The position numbers were made by a program, and so were the translations under genes. This document shows positions 10,824 through 22,392 of a stretch of DNA of 64,000 bases, piece after piece (the stretch's first letter is position 1; each line of letters begins with the position of its first letter). The stretch spans positions 15,130,155 to 15,194,154 of the forward strand of contig NC_134033.1 in the NCBI RefSeq assembly GCF_964204645.1, in the 5' to 3' direction. The DNA is from Tubulanus polymorphus (Eukaryota; Nemertea; Palaeonemertea; Tubulaniformes; Tubulanidae). A model generated the notes under the pieces. The model was not told the DNA's origin. It made no database searches and saw only the letters and a program-made list of their open reading frames with translations.

Positions 10824-10951
10824 CTCATTTTTGTTATTGATCGGCTGATTTCCTTGTTCCCATTTCGAAGCCATCTGAATTGTTTCCAACGTTTTCTGTT
10901 GAGTCGATTTATTTTCGTCCAGTAACGTAACTTCATAGAACTCCTGAATAT
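10824..10951 (-). CDS. DLG1: DLG1 exon 3: end of L27 module
   Basis: The minus strand reads acceptor TTGTTTACAG, 128 nt, then donor GTATAT. The exon is entered in phase 1 (G from exon 2 plus AT gives Asp) and leaves in phase 0. The peptide begins DIQEFYEVTLLD, the block that ends the L27 region in DLG1/SAP97 and in the L27-containing isoform of fly Dlg. It continues with STQQKTLETIQMASKWE, which also matches the arthropod-type isoform. DLG1 is a membrane-associated guanylate kinase scaffold at epithelial junctions and synapses. Its L27 domain pairs with L27 partners such as CASK or MPP proteins. Confidence 0.93.
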
Positions 10952-11049
10952 CTGTAAACAACGAAAGAAAAATACATCACAAACTGAACTGAATATCTTC
11001 GTAACATTTTAATAAATATTTCTTATTTCATATGGATGAATGCACTTAA

Positions 11050-11490
11050 ATCCTTTCAGTGCTAACATTAATACCCGTAAGCGCTGGAGACATTTTGAAA
11101 ATTTAAAAAATTCCACCCTAACAGGAATTTTGTTTCATACAACAGGAATACCCCGTCTACACCACGGTGCAGTGTATCGATAGTTACAATCTACTAATAT
11201 TTCAATTTGCCCTGAATAACTGACATACCGCTATTGTGCATCTATACTGCGGTGCGGTGTATCATTAGTTACTGATATTTCAATTTAAACTGAATAACTG
11301 GCATACCGCTGTAGTACATCTACACTGCGATACAGTGTATTGTTAGTTATTGATATTTCAAGTGCTGTCATCTTTCAATAGAGATCAAAGCTAGAATCTT
11401 CAATAACATCAATACATCGCGATGCGATGAACTTGCGAAGCCCATCACTTGATTTAAACACTGTACTGCTATGTAGACGCACTGAAAGGG
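11050..11490. mobile_element. TTAA-flanked MITE (piggyBac-like), copy 2
   Basis: The left end is worn (TTAA then ATCCTTTCAGTGC). The right end is GCACTGAAAGGG-like (ACTGAAAGGG then TTAA at 11491-11494). It is longer than copy 1 because the subterminal palindrome block (TACCGCT...CACTGCG...GTGTAT.GTTAGT) occurs about three times. It sits inside DLG1 intron 2. Confidence 0.75.
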
Positions 11491-11494
11491 TTAA

Positions 11495-12205
11495 GACCAG
11501 GTAATTAGGCACCGGGGGTAAAGGGTTAACATTTCAGGGTTATTAAAGATCAGCGCCGAAATATTCCGCGCGGCCCACGGGTCAACAATATAACCGTCGG
11601 CGACGATGCGAAAATAATAACGCCATCGGCGACGCTCAACAATACACCGGTAACCGACGACGATGTTTGTTCGCTAAGAGAAACGACGATACCGATGCGG
11701 AGCGACGAACGGACGGAGAGAATCAAACATATTGAATAAATATCAGTATCACAACTACACAGTATCGATACACATCGTCGTGCGAGAGAGATTGATTCGA
11801 GATCTCAAATACTGACTGCTGATATATCAAATTGATATCTCATGCCAAACATCAAATACTACTTTCTACATACGTTTATGTATTGTACGCATGGATTGAA
11901 TTGTTAAGCGATATTGAACATCTCCCCCTTCCCTCTCCCTCTCCCTCTCCCCCTCTCTTTCCTCTATTCTCCTATCAAGTACATACATATATATATATAT
12001 ATGTCTGTTTGAATAGTAGGATTGTTCATTATTATTACGAATGTTTTGTAGCTGCTCGATAGAAGTTTTATAGAGTCACACGTATTAGATTGTGTTTACA
12101 CAGATAGATAGATAGATGAAGAACTAGTCAAATATAGACACAACGTCGTCGTATATAATCACTACCAGTTACATCGTGACTGAGCAACAGAAATGGGTAA
12201 CTTAC
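11495..12205. other. DLG1 intron 2, nothing coding
   Basis: It contains a (CCCTCT)n run near 11927-11958 and a short (AT)n at 11988-12001. No exon recognised. Confidence 0.5.
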
Positions 12206-12606
12206 CAACCGGGTACTGTACCATCTAACCGGGTACTGTACCATCTAACCGCGTACTGTACCATCTTACCGGGTACTGTACCATCTAACCGGGTACTGTA
12301 CCATCTAACCGGGTACTGTACCATCTAACCGGGTACTGTACCATCTAACCGGGTACTGTACCATCTAACCGGGTACTGCACCATCTAACCGGGTACTGTA
12401 CCATCTAACCGGGTACTGTACCATCTAACCGGGTACTGTACCATCTAACCGGGTACTGTACCATCTAACCGGGTACTGTACCATCTAACCGGGTACTGTA
12501 CCATCTAACCGGGTACTGCACCATCTAACCGGGTACTGTACCATCTAACCGGGTACTGTACCATCTAACCGGGTACTGCACCATCTAACCGGGTACTGTG
12601 CCATTA
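12206..12606. repeat. 20-bp minisatellite, about 20 units
   Basis: The unit is CCGGGTACTGTACCATCTAA. Nearly all copies are identical, with occasional GTA to GCA changes. Degenerate GGGTATTATACC-like units follow to about 12665. High identity suggests active slippage or recent expansion in DLG1 intron 2. Confidence 0.95.
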
Positions 12607-12664
12607 AACTGGGTATTATACCCAGTGAACTGGATACTGTACCAACGACCTGGGTACTGTTCCC

Positions 12665-13284
12665 TGAACTGAGACATTACTGTTGTAGCATCACTGCCGG
12701 TACCAAATTAGCATTAGCAGTACCCGAGCATTACAGGTACCCTAGCATTACCTCATTGAAAAAAAAATTAAAATGTGCCGCCATCAGTGAACTTCGCTAT
12801 TAATATTCTACTATTTCAACTCGTGTTGATTTATAGTAAATATTTCTCCTCTCGCATCGCGCGTGCGCTGCTAAAACTTACAGCCCGCCGAATATTAACT
12901 GCCATAATATTTACATAATCAAATATTCAAATATTTATCTCTTCAGATATTTATCACAAGCAGAGCGCGGGATAGCGGCGGGTAGGAGAGATTGAGGGTA
13001 ACGCGAGGTTGTCAAAGATTCCTCTATCGCAGCGTTTTGGCTGCTCTGCGAAACATCGATATTACTTTTTGACGACGAAAACCGCACCGCCGCGCTCGCT
13101 AAACATCGCGCTCTCTCTCTCTCGTCTTAAATTGTTGTATCGCCACGACAACGGTCGACGATTTGATTTCCGTCTGGTTTTGCGCGACGCGGAAACATTT
13201 GATGATCGATTAAGACATTAGAACACTTAACGTTCAATTTTACTTGAAATGTTGTAACTCTTTCAACTTAACCCCTTATTCTCC
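12665..13284. other. DLG1 intron 2, nothing recognised
   Basis: The first bases have scattered GGTACC..TAGCATTA words that could be old minisatellite. The plus-strand frame near 13009 has no support. Confidence 0.4.
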
Positions 13285-14640
13285 ATATCAGTAATGATTG
13301 AGTTGGATGATACAGTAGACTCCGCTTAAGATCTTTTTGACTTGAGAGCGATATCTGAGTTGGATGATACAGTAGACTCCGCTCAAGTCGGATCTTTTGA
13401 TTTGAGAGTGATATCTGAGTTGGATGGTACAGTAGACTCCGCTCAAGTCTGATCTTTTGACTTGAGAGTGATATCTGAGTTGGATGATACAGTAGACTCC
13501 GCTTAAGATCTTTTTGACTTGAGAGTGATATCTGAGTTGGATGATACAGTAGACTCCGCTCAAGTCTGATCTTTTGAATTGAGAGTGATATCTGAGTTGG
13601 ATGATACAGTAGACTCCGCTCAAGTCTGATCTATTGACTTGAGAGTGATATCTGAGTTGGATGGTACAGTAGACTCCGCTCAAGTCTGACCTATCGACTT
13701 GAGAGTGATATCTGAGTTGGATGGTACAGTAGACTCCGCTCAAGTCTGATCTATCGACTTGAGAGTGATATCTGAGTTGGATGGTACAGTAGACTCCGCT
13801 CAAGTCTGACCTATCGACTTGAGAGTGATATCTGAGTTGGATGGTACAGTAGACTCCGCTCAAGTCTGATCTTTTGACTAGAGTGATATCTGAGTTGGAT
13901 GGTACAGTAGACTCCGCTCAAGTCTGATCTTTTGACTTGAGAGTGATATCTGAGTTGGATGATACAGTAGACTCCGCTCAAGTCTGACCTATCAACTTGA
14001 GAGTGATATCTGAGTTGGATGATACAGTAGACTCCGCTTAAGATCTTTTTGACTTGAGAGCGATATCTGAGCTGGATGATACAGTAGACTCCGCTTAAGA
14101 TCTTTTTGACTTGAGAGCGATATCTGAGTTGGATGATACAGTAGACTCCGCTTAAGATCTTTTTGACTTGAGAGCGATTTCTGAGTTGGATAGTACAGTA
14201 GACTCCGCTCAAATCAGATCTTTTGAATTGAGAGTATTAAGTTGGATAGTACAGTAGACTCCGCTTAAGATCTTTTTGACTTGAGAGCGATATCTGAGTT
14301 GGATGATACAGTAGACTCCGCTTAAGATCTTTTTGACTTGAGAGTGATATCTGAGTTGGATGGTACAGTAGACTCCGCTCAAGTCGGATCTTTTGACTTG
14401 AGAGTGATATCTGAGTTGGATGGTACAGTAGACTCTGCTCAAGTCGGATCTTTTGACTTGAGAGTGATATCTGAGTTGGATGATACAGTAGACTCCGCTC
14501 AAGTCTGACCTATCGACTTGAGAGTGATATCTGAGTTGGATGATACAGTAGACTCCGCTTAAGATCTTTTTGACTTGAGAGTGATATCTGAGTTGGATGG
14601 TACAGTAGATTCTGCTCAAGTCGGATCATCCAGGACAACA
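13285..14640. repeat. 57/60-bp minisatellite, about 22 units
   Basis: The unit contains GATACAGTAGACTCCGCTCA and TTGACTTGAGAGTGATATCT. There are two interleaved variants: 60 bp (..CGCTCAAGTCTGATC..) and 57 bp (..CGCTTAAGATC..). Both lengths are multiples of three, so one minus-strand frame stays open in three long blocks with a 19/20-residue repeat (SGVYCTIQLRYHSQVDRSDL type). ACAGTAGACTCCGCTTAA resembles the terminal sequence of pogo/Tigger-type transposons, so the array may descend from a transposon end. That origin is an inference. It lies in DLG1 intron 2. Confidence 0.93.
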
Positions 14641-15035
14641 TTTGCCCAAACTTGAGAGTACTATGCGAGTTGAATGGAACAGCAGACCGAAGACACCGAT
14701 GCCCAAACGACATCAAGTCAAACTCACAGCATTCAATAGTAAATAACCTTTAACCTTTCATCAGCTCTCACTCATTAATCACTGACTGATTTAATCTAAC
14801 GATCAACCTCCCTGTACCTCCCCCCTAACCTCCCTCCCCTCCGTATAACCTCCCTTCTAATTCATTATCAAAAACACGTCCATCACCGGAACGCTGCAAT
14901 GAATGATGCGACGTTTTCTGAAACGTACTAAAAAAAATAAAACGAACTAAAAATCACCATCGACGTAGCTGTCCGAGTTGCCGTGACAACGAGAAAATAA
15001 CATGTTGATTGAGAACACTGAGAGATAACAGTCAC
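14641..15035. other. DLG1 intron 2, nothing recognised
   Basis: Pyrimidine-rich around 14805-14850. No exon or element identified. Confidence 0.4.
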
Positions 15036-15615
15036 TGACCCCGGAACAGGAGCCATCATCGGGAGACAATCACTGGAACAATCATCGGGAGACAATCACT
15101 GGAGCCATCATCGGGAGTCCGGATTAATAATCACTGGGTCCATCATTGTGAGCCCGGGTTGACAATCACTGGGTCCATCATTGTGAGCCCGGGTTGACAA
15201 TCACTGGGTCCATCATTGTGAGCCCGGGTTGACAATCACTGGGTCCATCATTGTGAGCCCGGGTTGACAATCACTGGGTCCATCATTGTGAGCCCGGGTT
15301 GACAATCACTGGGTCCATCATTGTGAGCCCGGGTTGACAATCACTGGGTCCATCATTGTGAGCCCGGGTTGACAATCATTAACCCAGACCAGGAGCCCTG
15401 GTTACTATTACTGGAGCCCGTAACGATCAGGAGCCCCAGTTGACAATCACTAACCCCAGTTCAGGAGCCCTCATCGGGAAACAATCACTGGAGCAATCAT
15501 TAGGAGTACGGGTTGACAATCACTGGGTCCATCATTGTGAGCCCCGGTTGACAATCACTGACCCAGACCAGGAGCCCCGGTTGACAATCACTGACCCCAG
15601 ATCAGGAGCCCCAGT
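15036..15615. repeat. 35-bp minisatellite, about 8 perfect plus several degenerate units
   Basis: The core unit is GACAATCACTGGGTCCATCA then TTGTGAGCCCGGGTT (35 bp), near-perfect from 15145 to 15375. Variant units with GAGCCATCATCGGGA and CCAGACCAGGAGCCC flank it on both sides. Confidence 0.93.
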
Positions 15616-16270
15616 TGACTCCAAAGCCCCGGATGACAATGAATTGAATGTTTGCAACATTATATGCAGTACAGATACAGTGATGACAGGTTCTATTGAC
15701 TCTGTATAAACAATCTAGTTCGTAAGCTAATTATTACTAGTTATACTACTATTTACATCACAGACCCTCGATGATCATCATCATAATTCAAACGAGACAT
15801 CGCGCATTTTTAAACGTAGCAGATAAATATTTAGACGACAAACATAATACGGTCATAAGTAACGAAGTGTTTGATATTTAAGAGCAGTGATGTATCGGCT
15901 CTCGTTCACTCTCTCTCTCTTCATATCACATTAGAGTTAACCTTTCATCTGAATGGGATCTATACACATCACAGAACGAGGGGGGAGAGGGGAGCGGGGA
16001 GTTGAGGGGGAGTAACGTTATCCATTATTGTTTACACACTTTCATCTTGTAAACCGCGCGACAGGTTTCCATGGTAAAAACCGGCAATCGTCGAAAAACA
16101 TGGCCGCGAACATTGACGTCTCGACGGCCGGGGAGAGACGGACAGAGAGACAGACTGAGAGGTAGAGGAAGGAGAGAGGGAGAGAGAGGGAGGGAGGGGA
16201 GGGAGAGACAGCTAAGTTCAGAATGAAATACATTGATATCAAAATATCTCACACACGCTTAAGTACATAC
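15616..16270. other. DLG1 intron 2, purine-rich and unassigned
   Basis: A GA-rich tract runs through 16130-16210. Nothing coding is supported. Confidence 0.4.
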
Positions 16271-16275
16271 ACACG

Positions 16276-16366
<91 letters not shown>
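16276..16366. repeat. (AT)n microsatellite
   Basis: Alternating AT with a few AAAT interruptions over about 90 bp. Confidence 0.95.
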
Positions 16367-16368
<2 letters not shown>

Positions 16369-16875
16369 AGGCCATTCTTAAAATATGCGATGATGACGAC
16401 GGTGCTCGACTTATTTTCATTATACCAATCAATTATTACTCTTAAAGAAATAGTTGTTAAAGGTCGGCGCGAACACTTTCCGAGACGAGACACGGTGGCC
16501 GCTTGGCAAGTTTTAACAAGAGCGTTTCCGAAGCGATTGCGATATTGACAATAAAAACAGCGATATATCTAACACAGCCCAGGTAAATACTACGACGACG
16601 AAGCACTATATATAAATATATACATACTCTATATACCTGTAAATAGTCATTAACCTAGATTAGCAGTGAGTAACAGATTGAGAATTCGATATAGTATTGA
16701 TATTTCAATAATGCGTATAAAATATCTGTTTAGTAGTGTTTCACCCGGATATTCCGTGAAAGGGGGACCGAAATATTATCCGTAGACATTGGTAGCAGTT
16801 TTTGGGTATAGGCTTGCACGTTATGTTAGTGTTATCCAAAATTCATTTTTATTTTCTGACCCCTTGAACACCTAA
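16367..16875. other. DLG1 intron 2, nothing recognised
   Basis: No exon or clear repeat seen. Confidence 0.4.
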
Positions 16876-16879
16876 GATA

Positions 16880-17090
16880 TTCGTTTCCGTTTCGAGAGGT
16901 TCTTCGTGCCACTCATCGCGAGGAAGATCAACAAGACACCAAAAATCTGAATTCCCCGATTCTGAATTAGGAGATACTGTCAGTGCTGTTTATCTCCAAG
17001 AGGTTCCTTGCTTATGCCACTCGTCACCAGCAAGATGAACGACACACCAAAAATGAGAATTCCCAACTTTTCTCGAAAGAATTACGATCG
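16880..17090. repeat. repeat family with 'GCCACTCGTCACCAGCAAG', two worn units
   Basis: TTCGTGCCACTCATCGCGAG and TTATGCCACTCGTCACCAGC are followed by ATGAAC.ACACACCAAAAAT. These are inverted relatives of the three units at 51150-51490 (GCTGGTGACGAGTGGCACAA). Confidence 0.7.
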
Positions 17091-17291
17091 ATTTTCCGGT
17101 GAACTTTGTAAAATACGCAACTATCGACTAGGTTTACAACTCGCAGCAAAGTATAACACCCCTGGTAAGTCCTGTTCACACGGTACACAGGACTTTAATT
17201 AAGTTCGGTGTTTCGGTACCGGGTCAGCCGAACGACAGCGCTAAGTACCGTCATTACAACAGGCAACATTCTTCAAGATCTCATAACCACC

Positions 17292-17657
17292 CTTAAAGCC
17301 TAGCGCACATCGACAGTGCGATTGGAGACGACTAGTTGCAAGGCAGTTTTCCGCGCATGAGAGGAACTGGTTGGATACGATCAGTTGCTCGAATGTGTCG
17401 ATGTGAGCGAGCTTACGATTGGTAAGCGTCGATCTATCTCCAGTTCCAGCCAGTTGCCCGTGTTCTACTCTTGAGCAACTGGTTGTACTCAATCGCAATC
17501 ATATCCGTCGATGTGCGCGCTCTGGATCTCGACGATCGACACGCGCCATGCAGTTGCTGCAACTGTTTGGTTGTAACTAGATTTCGATGTGCGCGGGGTA
17601 ATCGTTCGGTAGCAACTAGTTGTCTCCAATCGCAGCGTCGATGTGCGCTAGGCTTTA
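17292..17657. mobile_element. foldback/MITE with about 47-bp TIRs
   Basis: The left arm TTAAAGCCTAGCGCACATCG then ACAGTGCGATTGGAGACGAC mirrors the right arm at 17611-17657 (CAACTAGTTGTCTCCAATCG, GTCGATGTGCGCTAGGCTTT). Shorter copies of GTCGATGTG(A/C)GC and CAACTGGTTG recur inside as subterminal repeats. No transposase frame. It lies in DLG1 intron 2. Confidence 0.82.
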
Positions 17658-17659
17658 GA

Positions 17660-18418
17660 GCCCTGATCCAGCTTGGAAGGAGGGCAGGGTCTAGACTGAA
17701 TAGCAAACCAATGTCATGATTGCTGAGAAAGTACGTACAACGTACAGAAGATTTCAAACGTCTGCATCACTTTCACATCCCATTAACATTAAACTCCTCC
17801 ATTAAACAATTCATTTGGTTTTTAAACAAGCAAATTTTTATCCCATACATTCCCTAAACTTGTTTTCTAATTTGGTAACAGCTTAATTGGATTAAAACTC
17901 CCACTCTTAAAAAAAGTGTCATATATATAGTGTTGAGTTTTGGACATTTAGCTCAACTAAAAGCATTTTCATTTAAGAAGGAGTTTCTAAGGAATCACAA
18001 TGAGTCGTAAGGATCGTGATGAAGAGTGGAAACATTAAATTAACTACCTAGCTAAAGGAAAAACCATCGCACTTTTCTTATTCATGAAGAAAGTTGAAAC
18101 GTTGAATCATCATCTACAGTTCAAGGACTCTTTACTTATGATTATCCACGTGGGATCTCGTCGTGAACGTGGGGAAAGAAAGGTCGGTCGCGAGAGAGTT
18201 GAAAAATATTCAGCTCATTATTAAATTGCTAAGCAACCCGGTGGTTTTTTCAGGACCACTAAACAGTTCTCAGAATTATCGGCCAGATATTTCAGAGAAC
18301 CGGATGGAAACTGGACTCTTTATCGGTGAGATATCTGAAGAGAGTCACTCACTCGCCGCAGCAGTTCGGTGCCATCATCGGTTGACTACAGTAGAATTAA
18401 TAATAACAAGCGGCGGTG
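17660..18418. other. DLG1 intron 2, nothing recognised
   Basis: A 121-codon plus-strand frame starts at 18163 but has no domain resemblance and runs into a simple repeat. Confidence 0.4.
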
Positions 18419-18478
18419 CAGAGCGAGAGAACGGAGCAAGAGAACGGAGCAAGAGAACGGAGCAAGAGAACGGAGCGA
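18419..18478. repeat. 13-bp tandem repeat, 4-5 units
   Basis: The unit is GAGAACGGAGCAA. Confidence 0.9.
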
Positions 18479-18554
18479 GAGCCTGCTGCCAACAGGAATA
18501 CATAAACGCAGCAGTCACAGAGGACTAAATCCCTCGCTTAATTAATTACTCAAA

Positions 18555-19445
18555 ACTACCAACGCGCAATACGGTACATGTCTATTCTACCAATACCCAA
18601 ACTGTTCTCTGATATTCCTATTCTACCAATACCCTCCTAACTGTTCTCTGATATTCCTATTCTGCCAATACCCGAACAGTTCACTGATATTCCTATTCTA
18701 CCAATACCCTCCTAACTGTTCTCTGATATTCCTATTCTGCCAATACCCGAACAGTTCACTGATATTCCTATTCTGCCAATACCCTCCTAACTGTTCTCTG
18801 ATATTCCTATTCTGCCAATACCCGAACAGTTCACTGATATTCCTATTCTACCAATACCCTCCTAACTGTTCTCTGATATTCCTATTCTGCCAATACCCAA
18901 ACAGTTCACTGATATTCCTATTCTACCAATACCCTCCTAACTGTTCTCTGATATTCCTATTCTGCCAATACCCGAACAGTTCACTGATATTCCTATTCTA
19001 CCAATACCCTCCTAACTGTTCTCTGATACTCCTATTCTGCCAATACCCTCCTAACTGTTCTCTGATATTCCTATTCTACCAATACCCTCCTAACTGTTCT
19101 CTGATATTCCTATTCTACCAATACCCTCCTAACTGTTCTCTGATACTCCTATTCTACCAATACCCTCCTAACTGTTCTCTGATATTCCTATTCTACCAAT
19201 ACCCTCCTAACTGTTCTCTGATATTCCTATTCTGCCAATACCCTCCTAACTGTTCTCTGATATTCCTATTCTGCCAATACCCGAACAGTTCACCGATATT
19301 CCTATTCTACCAATACCCAAACTGTTCTCTGATATCCCTCTTCAGCCAATACCCCTGAACTCTGAGAGGCCTATTCTACCAATACCCCTGGTCTCTGAGA
19401 GGCCTTTTCTACCAATACCCGAACTGCTATCAGATATTCTACCAA
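18555..19445. repeat. 36/39-bp minisatellite with dimeric higher-order structure
   Basis: Two unit types alternate. One is CCAATACCCGAACAGTTCAC-type (36 bp), the other CCAATACCCTCCTAACTGTT-type (39 bp), both ending CTGATATTCCTATTCT. The left half is mostly a 75-bp dimer. The right half is mostly a run of the 39-bp type alone. This pattern shows two rounds of amplification. It lies in DLG1 intron 2, about 400 bp upstream of the L27 exon in window coordinates. Confidence 0.93.
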
Positions 19446-19849
19446 CACACCAACAATACTCATCCCTGACTGCAGCGAACTGTCAAACTAAACCTCATCA
19501 TCAGAGGTACCGTGGGTTTTTTATTCGTTAAATACTCATCCCTTGTACCAACCATACCGGCTTCAATATGATAATAAAATCATAAAAAGTTTTTGTTGCC
19601 TTTTTTACCATCCATACACAACATGGGCCTATCCATATTGACTCGATTTGGGCCAGCCATTGAATGAAATTCTGGGAACACGCCTGGAGTTTAAACCAGC
19701 CCCAGGGAGAGGGGTCATGCCCCCCAGGTTATACCAACCACGAGATGAGCAGGGGTACATCAATTGCTTGATCCAGGGAATGGGGGCTTTGGGTATACCG
19801 ACTCCAGGGAAAGGGGGTACTGACCCCGCCGCTAAGGGATATCACTTAC
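19446..19849. other. DLG1 intron 2, flank of the L27 exon
   Basis: A plus-strand 71-codon frame at 19648 is not supported as a gene. No element identified. Confidence 0.4.
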
Positions 19850-19981
19850 CGAGTAACGCTTGAAACAGACGACTTTTGAAAATGCGAATAACTCGTTCGA
19901 TAGCCGTACGCAACGGACGATCTGATTGGCTGTTCAATTTCGAATGATAATCCTCCAGTAATTCCAATGCCCGGTGGGCAT
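19850..19981 (-). CDS. DLG1: DLG1 exon 2: L27 domain
   Basis: The minus strand reads acceptor GTATTTTCAG, 132 nt, then donor GTAAGT. Phase 1 at both ends. The peptide starts [15 protein letters not shown], continues [14 protein letters not shown] and ends KSRLFQALL. This is the L27 heterodimerisation domain of DLG1/SAP97 and of the L27-containing isoform of Drosophila Dlg, nearly residue for residue as I know them. The first exon (MPVRKQ) and exon 3 (IQEFYEV) join in frame, giving an N-terminus of the right length. The domain recruits L27 partners at the plasma membrane, so this locus encodes the long (beta/S97) isoform. No truncation is visible. Confidence 0.95.
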
Positions 19982-20378
19982 CTGAAAATACAGATAAACC
20001 GACATCACAGAATAATACAGCGATTTAATCCGGTCGTCGGATAGAACAAACTACGCGGCGTTATAATCAGTATCGATATCGCACCTCCATTGATTTCATG
20101 ACACACAAAAAACGGGATAGAAATATAGGAATTTTTTGCTTAAATTGACGCTTTAGGGGACTTGAGACTTTTACAAGTCAATCAAATTTTATTGAGCACC
20201 GTTTTCATTTTGTCAACAAAGATAATTGGTGCATCTCAGCGCAGGAGTATGATTAATATTGCCTATTAGGACAATAAAGTGCCATTTTAGGATGTAAATA
20301 GTTCTATTAGCTTTTGGTTCCCGACCCTTGAATCTATCGAAGCACGACTCATATTCATTATTGGAGAGAGAGCTATAA
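19982..20378. other. DLG1 intron 1, nothing recognised
   Basis: No exon or element identified. Confidence 0.4.
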
Positions 20379-20600
20379 GGCTAAAAAAAATTGATACCTT
20401 GTTTCTCCGCTCTGCTGAGCTTAAATGTTGACCCGGCCGGCCGCCTATCTACCCTATACATTACTTTTTTTTAAAAATCGTGATCAATTTTACCATAACA
20501 GACCCAGCCGCTATAGAAATGAACTGTTTATAAATTTTATCATATTTTACAAAAATGACCCGGCCGCTGCAGAGAAACAAGGTATCATTTTTGTTTAGCC
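20379..20600. mobile_element. MITE family C copy 2
   Basis: Ends are GGCTAAAAAAAATTGATACC and GGTATCATTTTTGTTTAGCC, inverted copies. Interior CGGCCGCC, TGATCAATTTTACCATAACA and CCGCTATAGAAATGA match the other copies, but the centre is in the opposite orientation to copy 1. Confidence 0.85.
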
Positions 20601-21265
20601 TAACAACACTATATTTATTTCTACAAATTCATATTCACCACAAAGATTTTTGAATGATGGCCGTATGATTTTTAATGCAGGCGCCTTTCATATTTTAGCC
20701 ACGATTTTGTATTATCAGATATTACGGCTTTATATAGATATTTACAAAACTTTGCCTTTTTCGTGCTATTCCAATATTCGGGACTTTTCGAAGAGGTTTA
20801 CAAGAAAATAGATGGAAAATGAATGATTCAGAAAAACGAATTGTCAGTGTTTTCAATAAGAGCCAGGTCCCAGACCCGTCTGTTGTTTGTAAAGGACCCG
20901 CCAGTTTTTTCAAACCAGCTTTCGTTTCAGGGACTGTGACATATTATGGGACCCTCCTGTTTTTCAAAAAGGGACCTGGCTTGTTAATTTCTTATTGAAA
21001 ACACTGATTGTATTTCCGCGTTTCGTCTATAGACCGATGTCTGGGGCCTACGCTGCTGTTGTTGTTTTCATTGATGTACTTAAAGGAGCCATTTGCGATA
21101 GAAACTATTGATTTAACTAGATGTAAAACATGGTATTAACATCGGTTAAAGTTGTTCTCAGTTGATATTTTTCGAGACGGAACAAATCAATAACTAGAAT
21201 AACCACATTGTTTTACGCGATACAAGAATTCCCCGTCAATATTCTCGTGTCCATTAGTGTTTCAA
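20601..21265. other. DLG1 intron 1, nothing recognised
   Basis: Two similar blocks (GACCCGTCTGTTGTTTG..GGACCCGCC and GGGACCCTCCTG..GGGACCTGGC around 20870-20990) look like a small duplication. No exon. Confidence 0.4.
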
Positions 21266-21270
21266 GAGTT

Positions 21271-21330
21271 AAAAGCCGCGATCACACGGAGACGACTGGC
21301 ACGGATCAGACCCGAGTCAAATTTGGCCAT
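21271..21330. repeat. repeat end 'GCCGCGATCACACGGAGACG'
   Basis: The block GCCGCGATCACACGGAGACG, then GGCACGG and CAAATTTGGCC, reappears inverted at 47190-47238 and more weakly at 60661-60695. It is likely the end of a DNA transposon family. Its partner end was not found. Confidence 0.55.
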
Positions 21331-22392
21331 GCCTAATTAGAAGCCTATATTTCAGCGTTGCTTGAGGAAATCGGGTGATATACCTCAGTCAGTGTTTTGG
21401 AGTCGCTTTTTCACTTTTCAACCCCATTTATGGAGGACTTTTTCGCAAACTTTCAATCATGACAGACGGATTAAAAGTCGATGTTTTAGTTCAGCTGAGC
21501 TGGTCATTTAAGCATCGTCATCAGTAATAACATAACTAACTGCGCTAGGCCGCCCAATATCCTCTCTGAGTCTCAAAGTTGTAATAGACATTGGACCAGT
21601 AGAATGGGTCTAATTTTATGGATTGACCATGTTATTTATTTGATAGGTAGGCCTAAATTCCATTTGGTTTGCGTTTATTTGATGTCCCTTACAATACAAA
21701 CCCATCACATCTGCAAGAAAACTTTAACAGGGGTTTTGATTTTGAAATCGGAAATTAAAATACGGATTTAGTCGCGTGATTCGCGGCCGAAGGTACAGAA
21801 CTTTTGTTCAAAAGGTTTCCTCGGCTTAGGGTTTATTTCAGAGCAGATGGGTTGATCTTCGATGAACATAGCAAAGATCTATGCATGTAGTATGGACATT
21901 GTTGGATGTTCACTTTCAATTACTACTTGAATATAATCGATGAAATTTCACAATGATAGTTGATTCACTGTAGCTATGACTGATCTGTGCGTTAAGCTGT
22001 ATAACGTAGGGGTGGCTCATCTGTTAACACCCTCTGACTGACACCTTGCATAGATTGCAAAACAAACGAAACCCCAGTTACTTCATAGAGAATAACTTTT
22101 AGAGAATAGGGTACCCTTATTTTAAGTAACGTTGATTTAGTATCAACTAACTCTAGCTCACACAGTAGAAGGTAAAGTTAGGGGGGAGGGGCAGTTTAGA
22201 GGAATTTGGCAGCGCTGCCAAGAACATTGAAACAATTCAAACTAGATTTTATTGCACTGTTTTGAACTTGAATTATCGAGGTTTTCGCGAGTTTGCCCAA
22301 TTAGATTTTTACATCGGATAAAAAGAGAGGTAGGCAGGGCGCGGAAATATGAGGTGCGTTAAAATTAGAATGTTTTAGAATAGCCTTACCAC
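21331..22392. other. DLG1 intron 1, nothing recognised
   Basis: No exon, RNA gene or defined element seen. Confidence 0.4.

Noticed and set aside
12206-12606. CRISPR-like regular repeat
   Set aside because: Units are contiguous 20-bp copies without spacers, in a eukaryotic intron.
13288-14716. Long minus-strand open frames (191, 133, 136 codons) as a repeat protein
   Set aside because: They lie wholly inside a minisatellite whose unit lengths are multiples of three, with no start context, splice sites or domain.
16239-16493. Frame with poly Tyr-Ile
   Set aside because: Translation of an (AT)n microsatellite.
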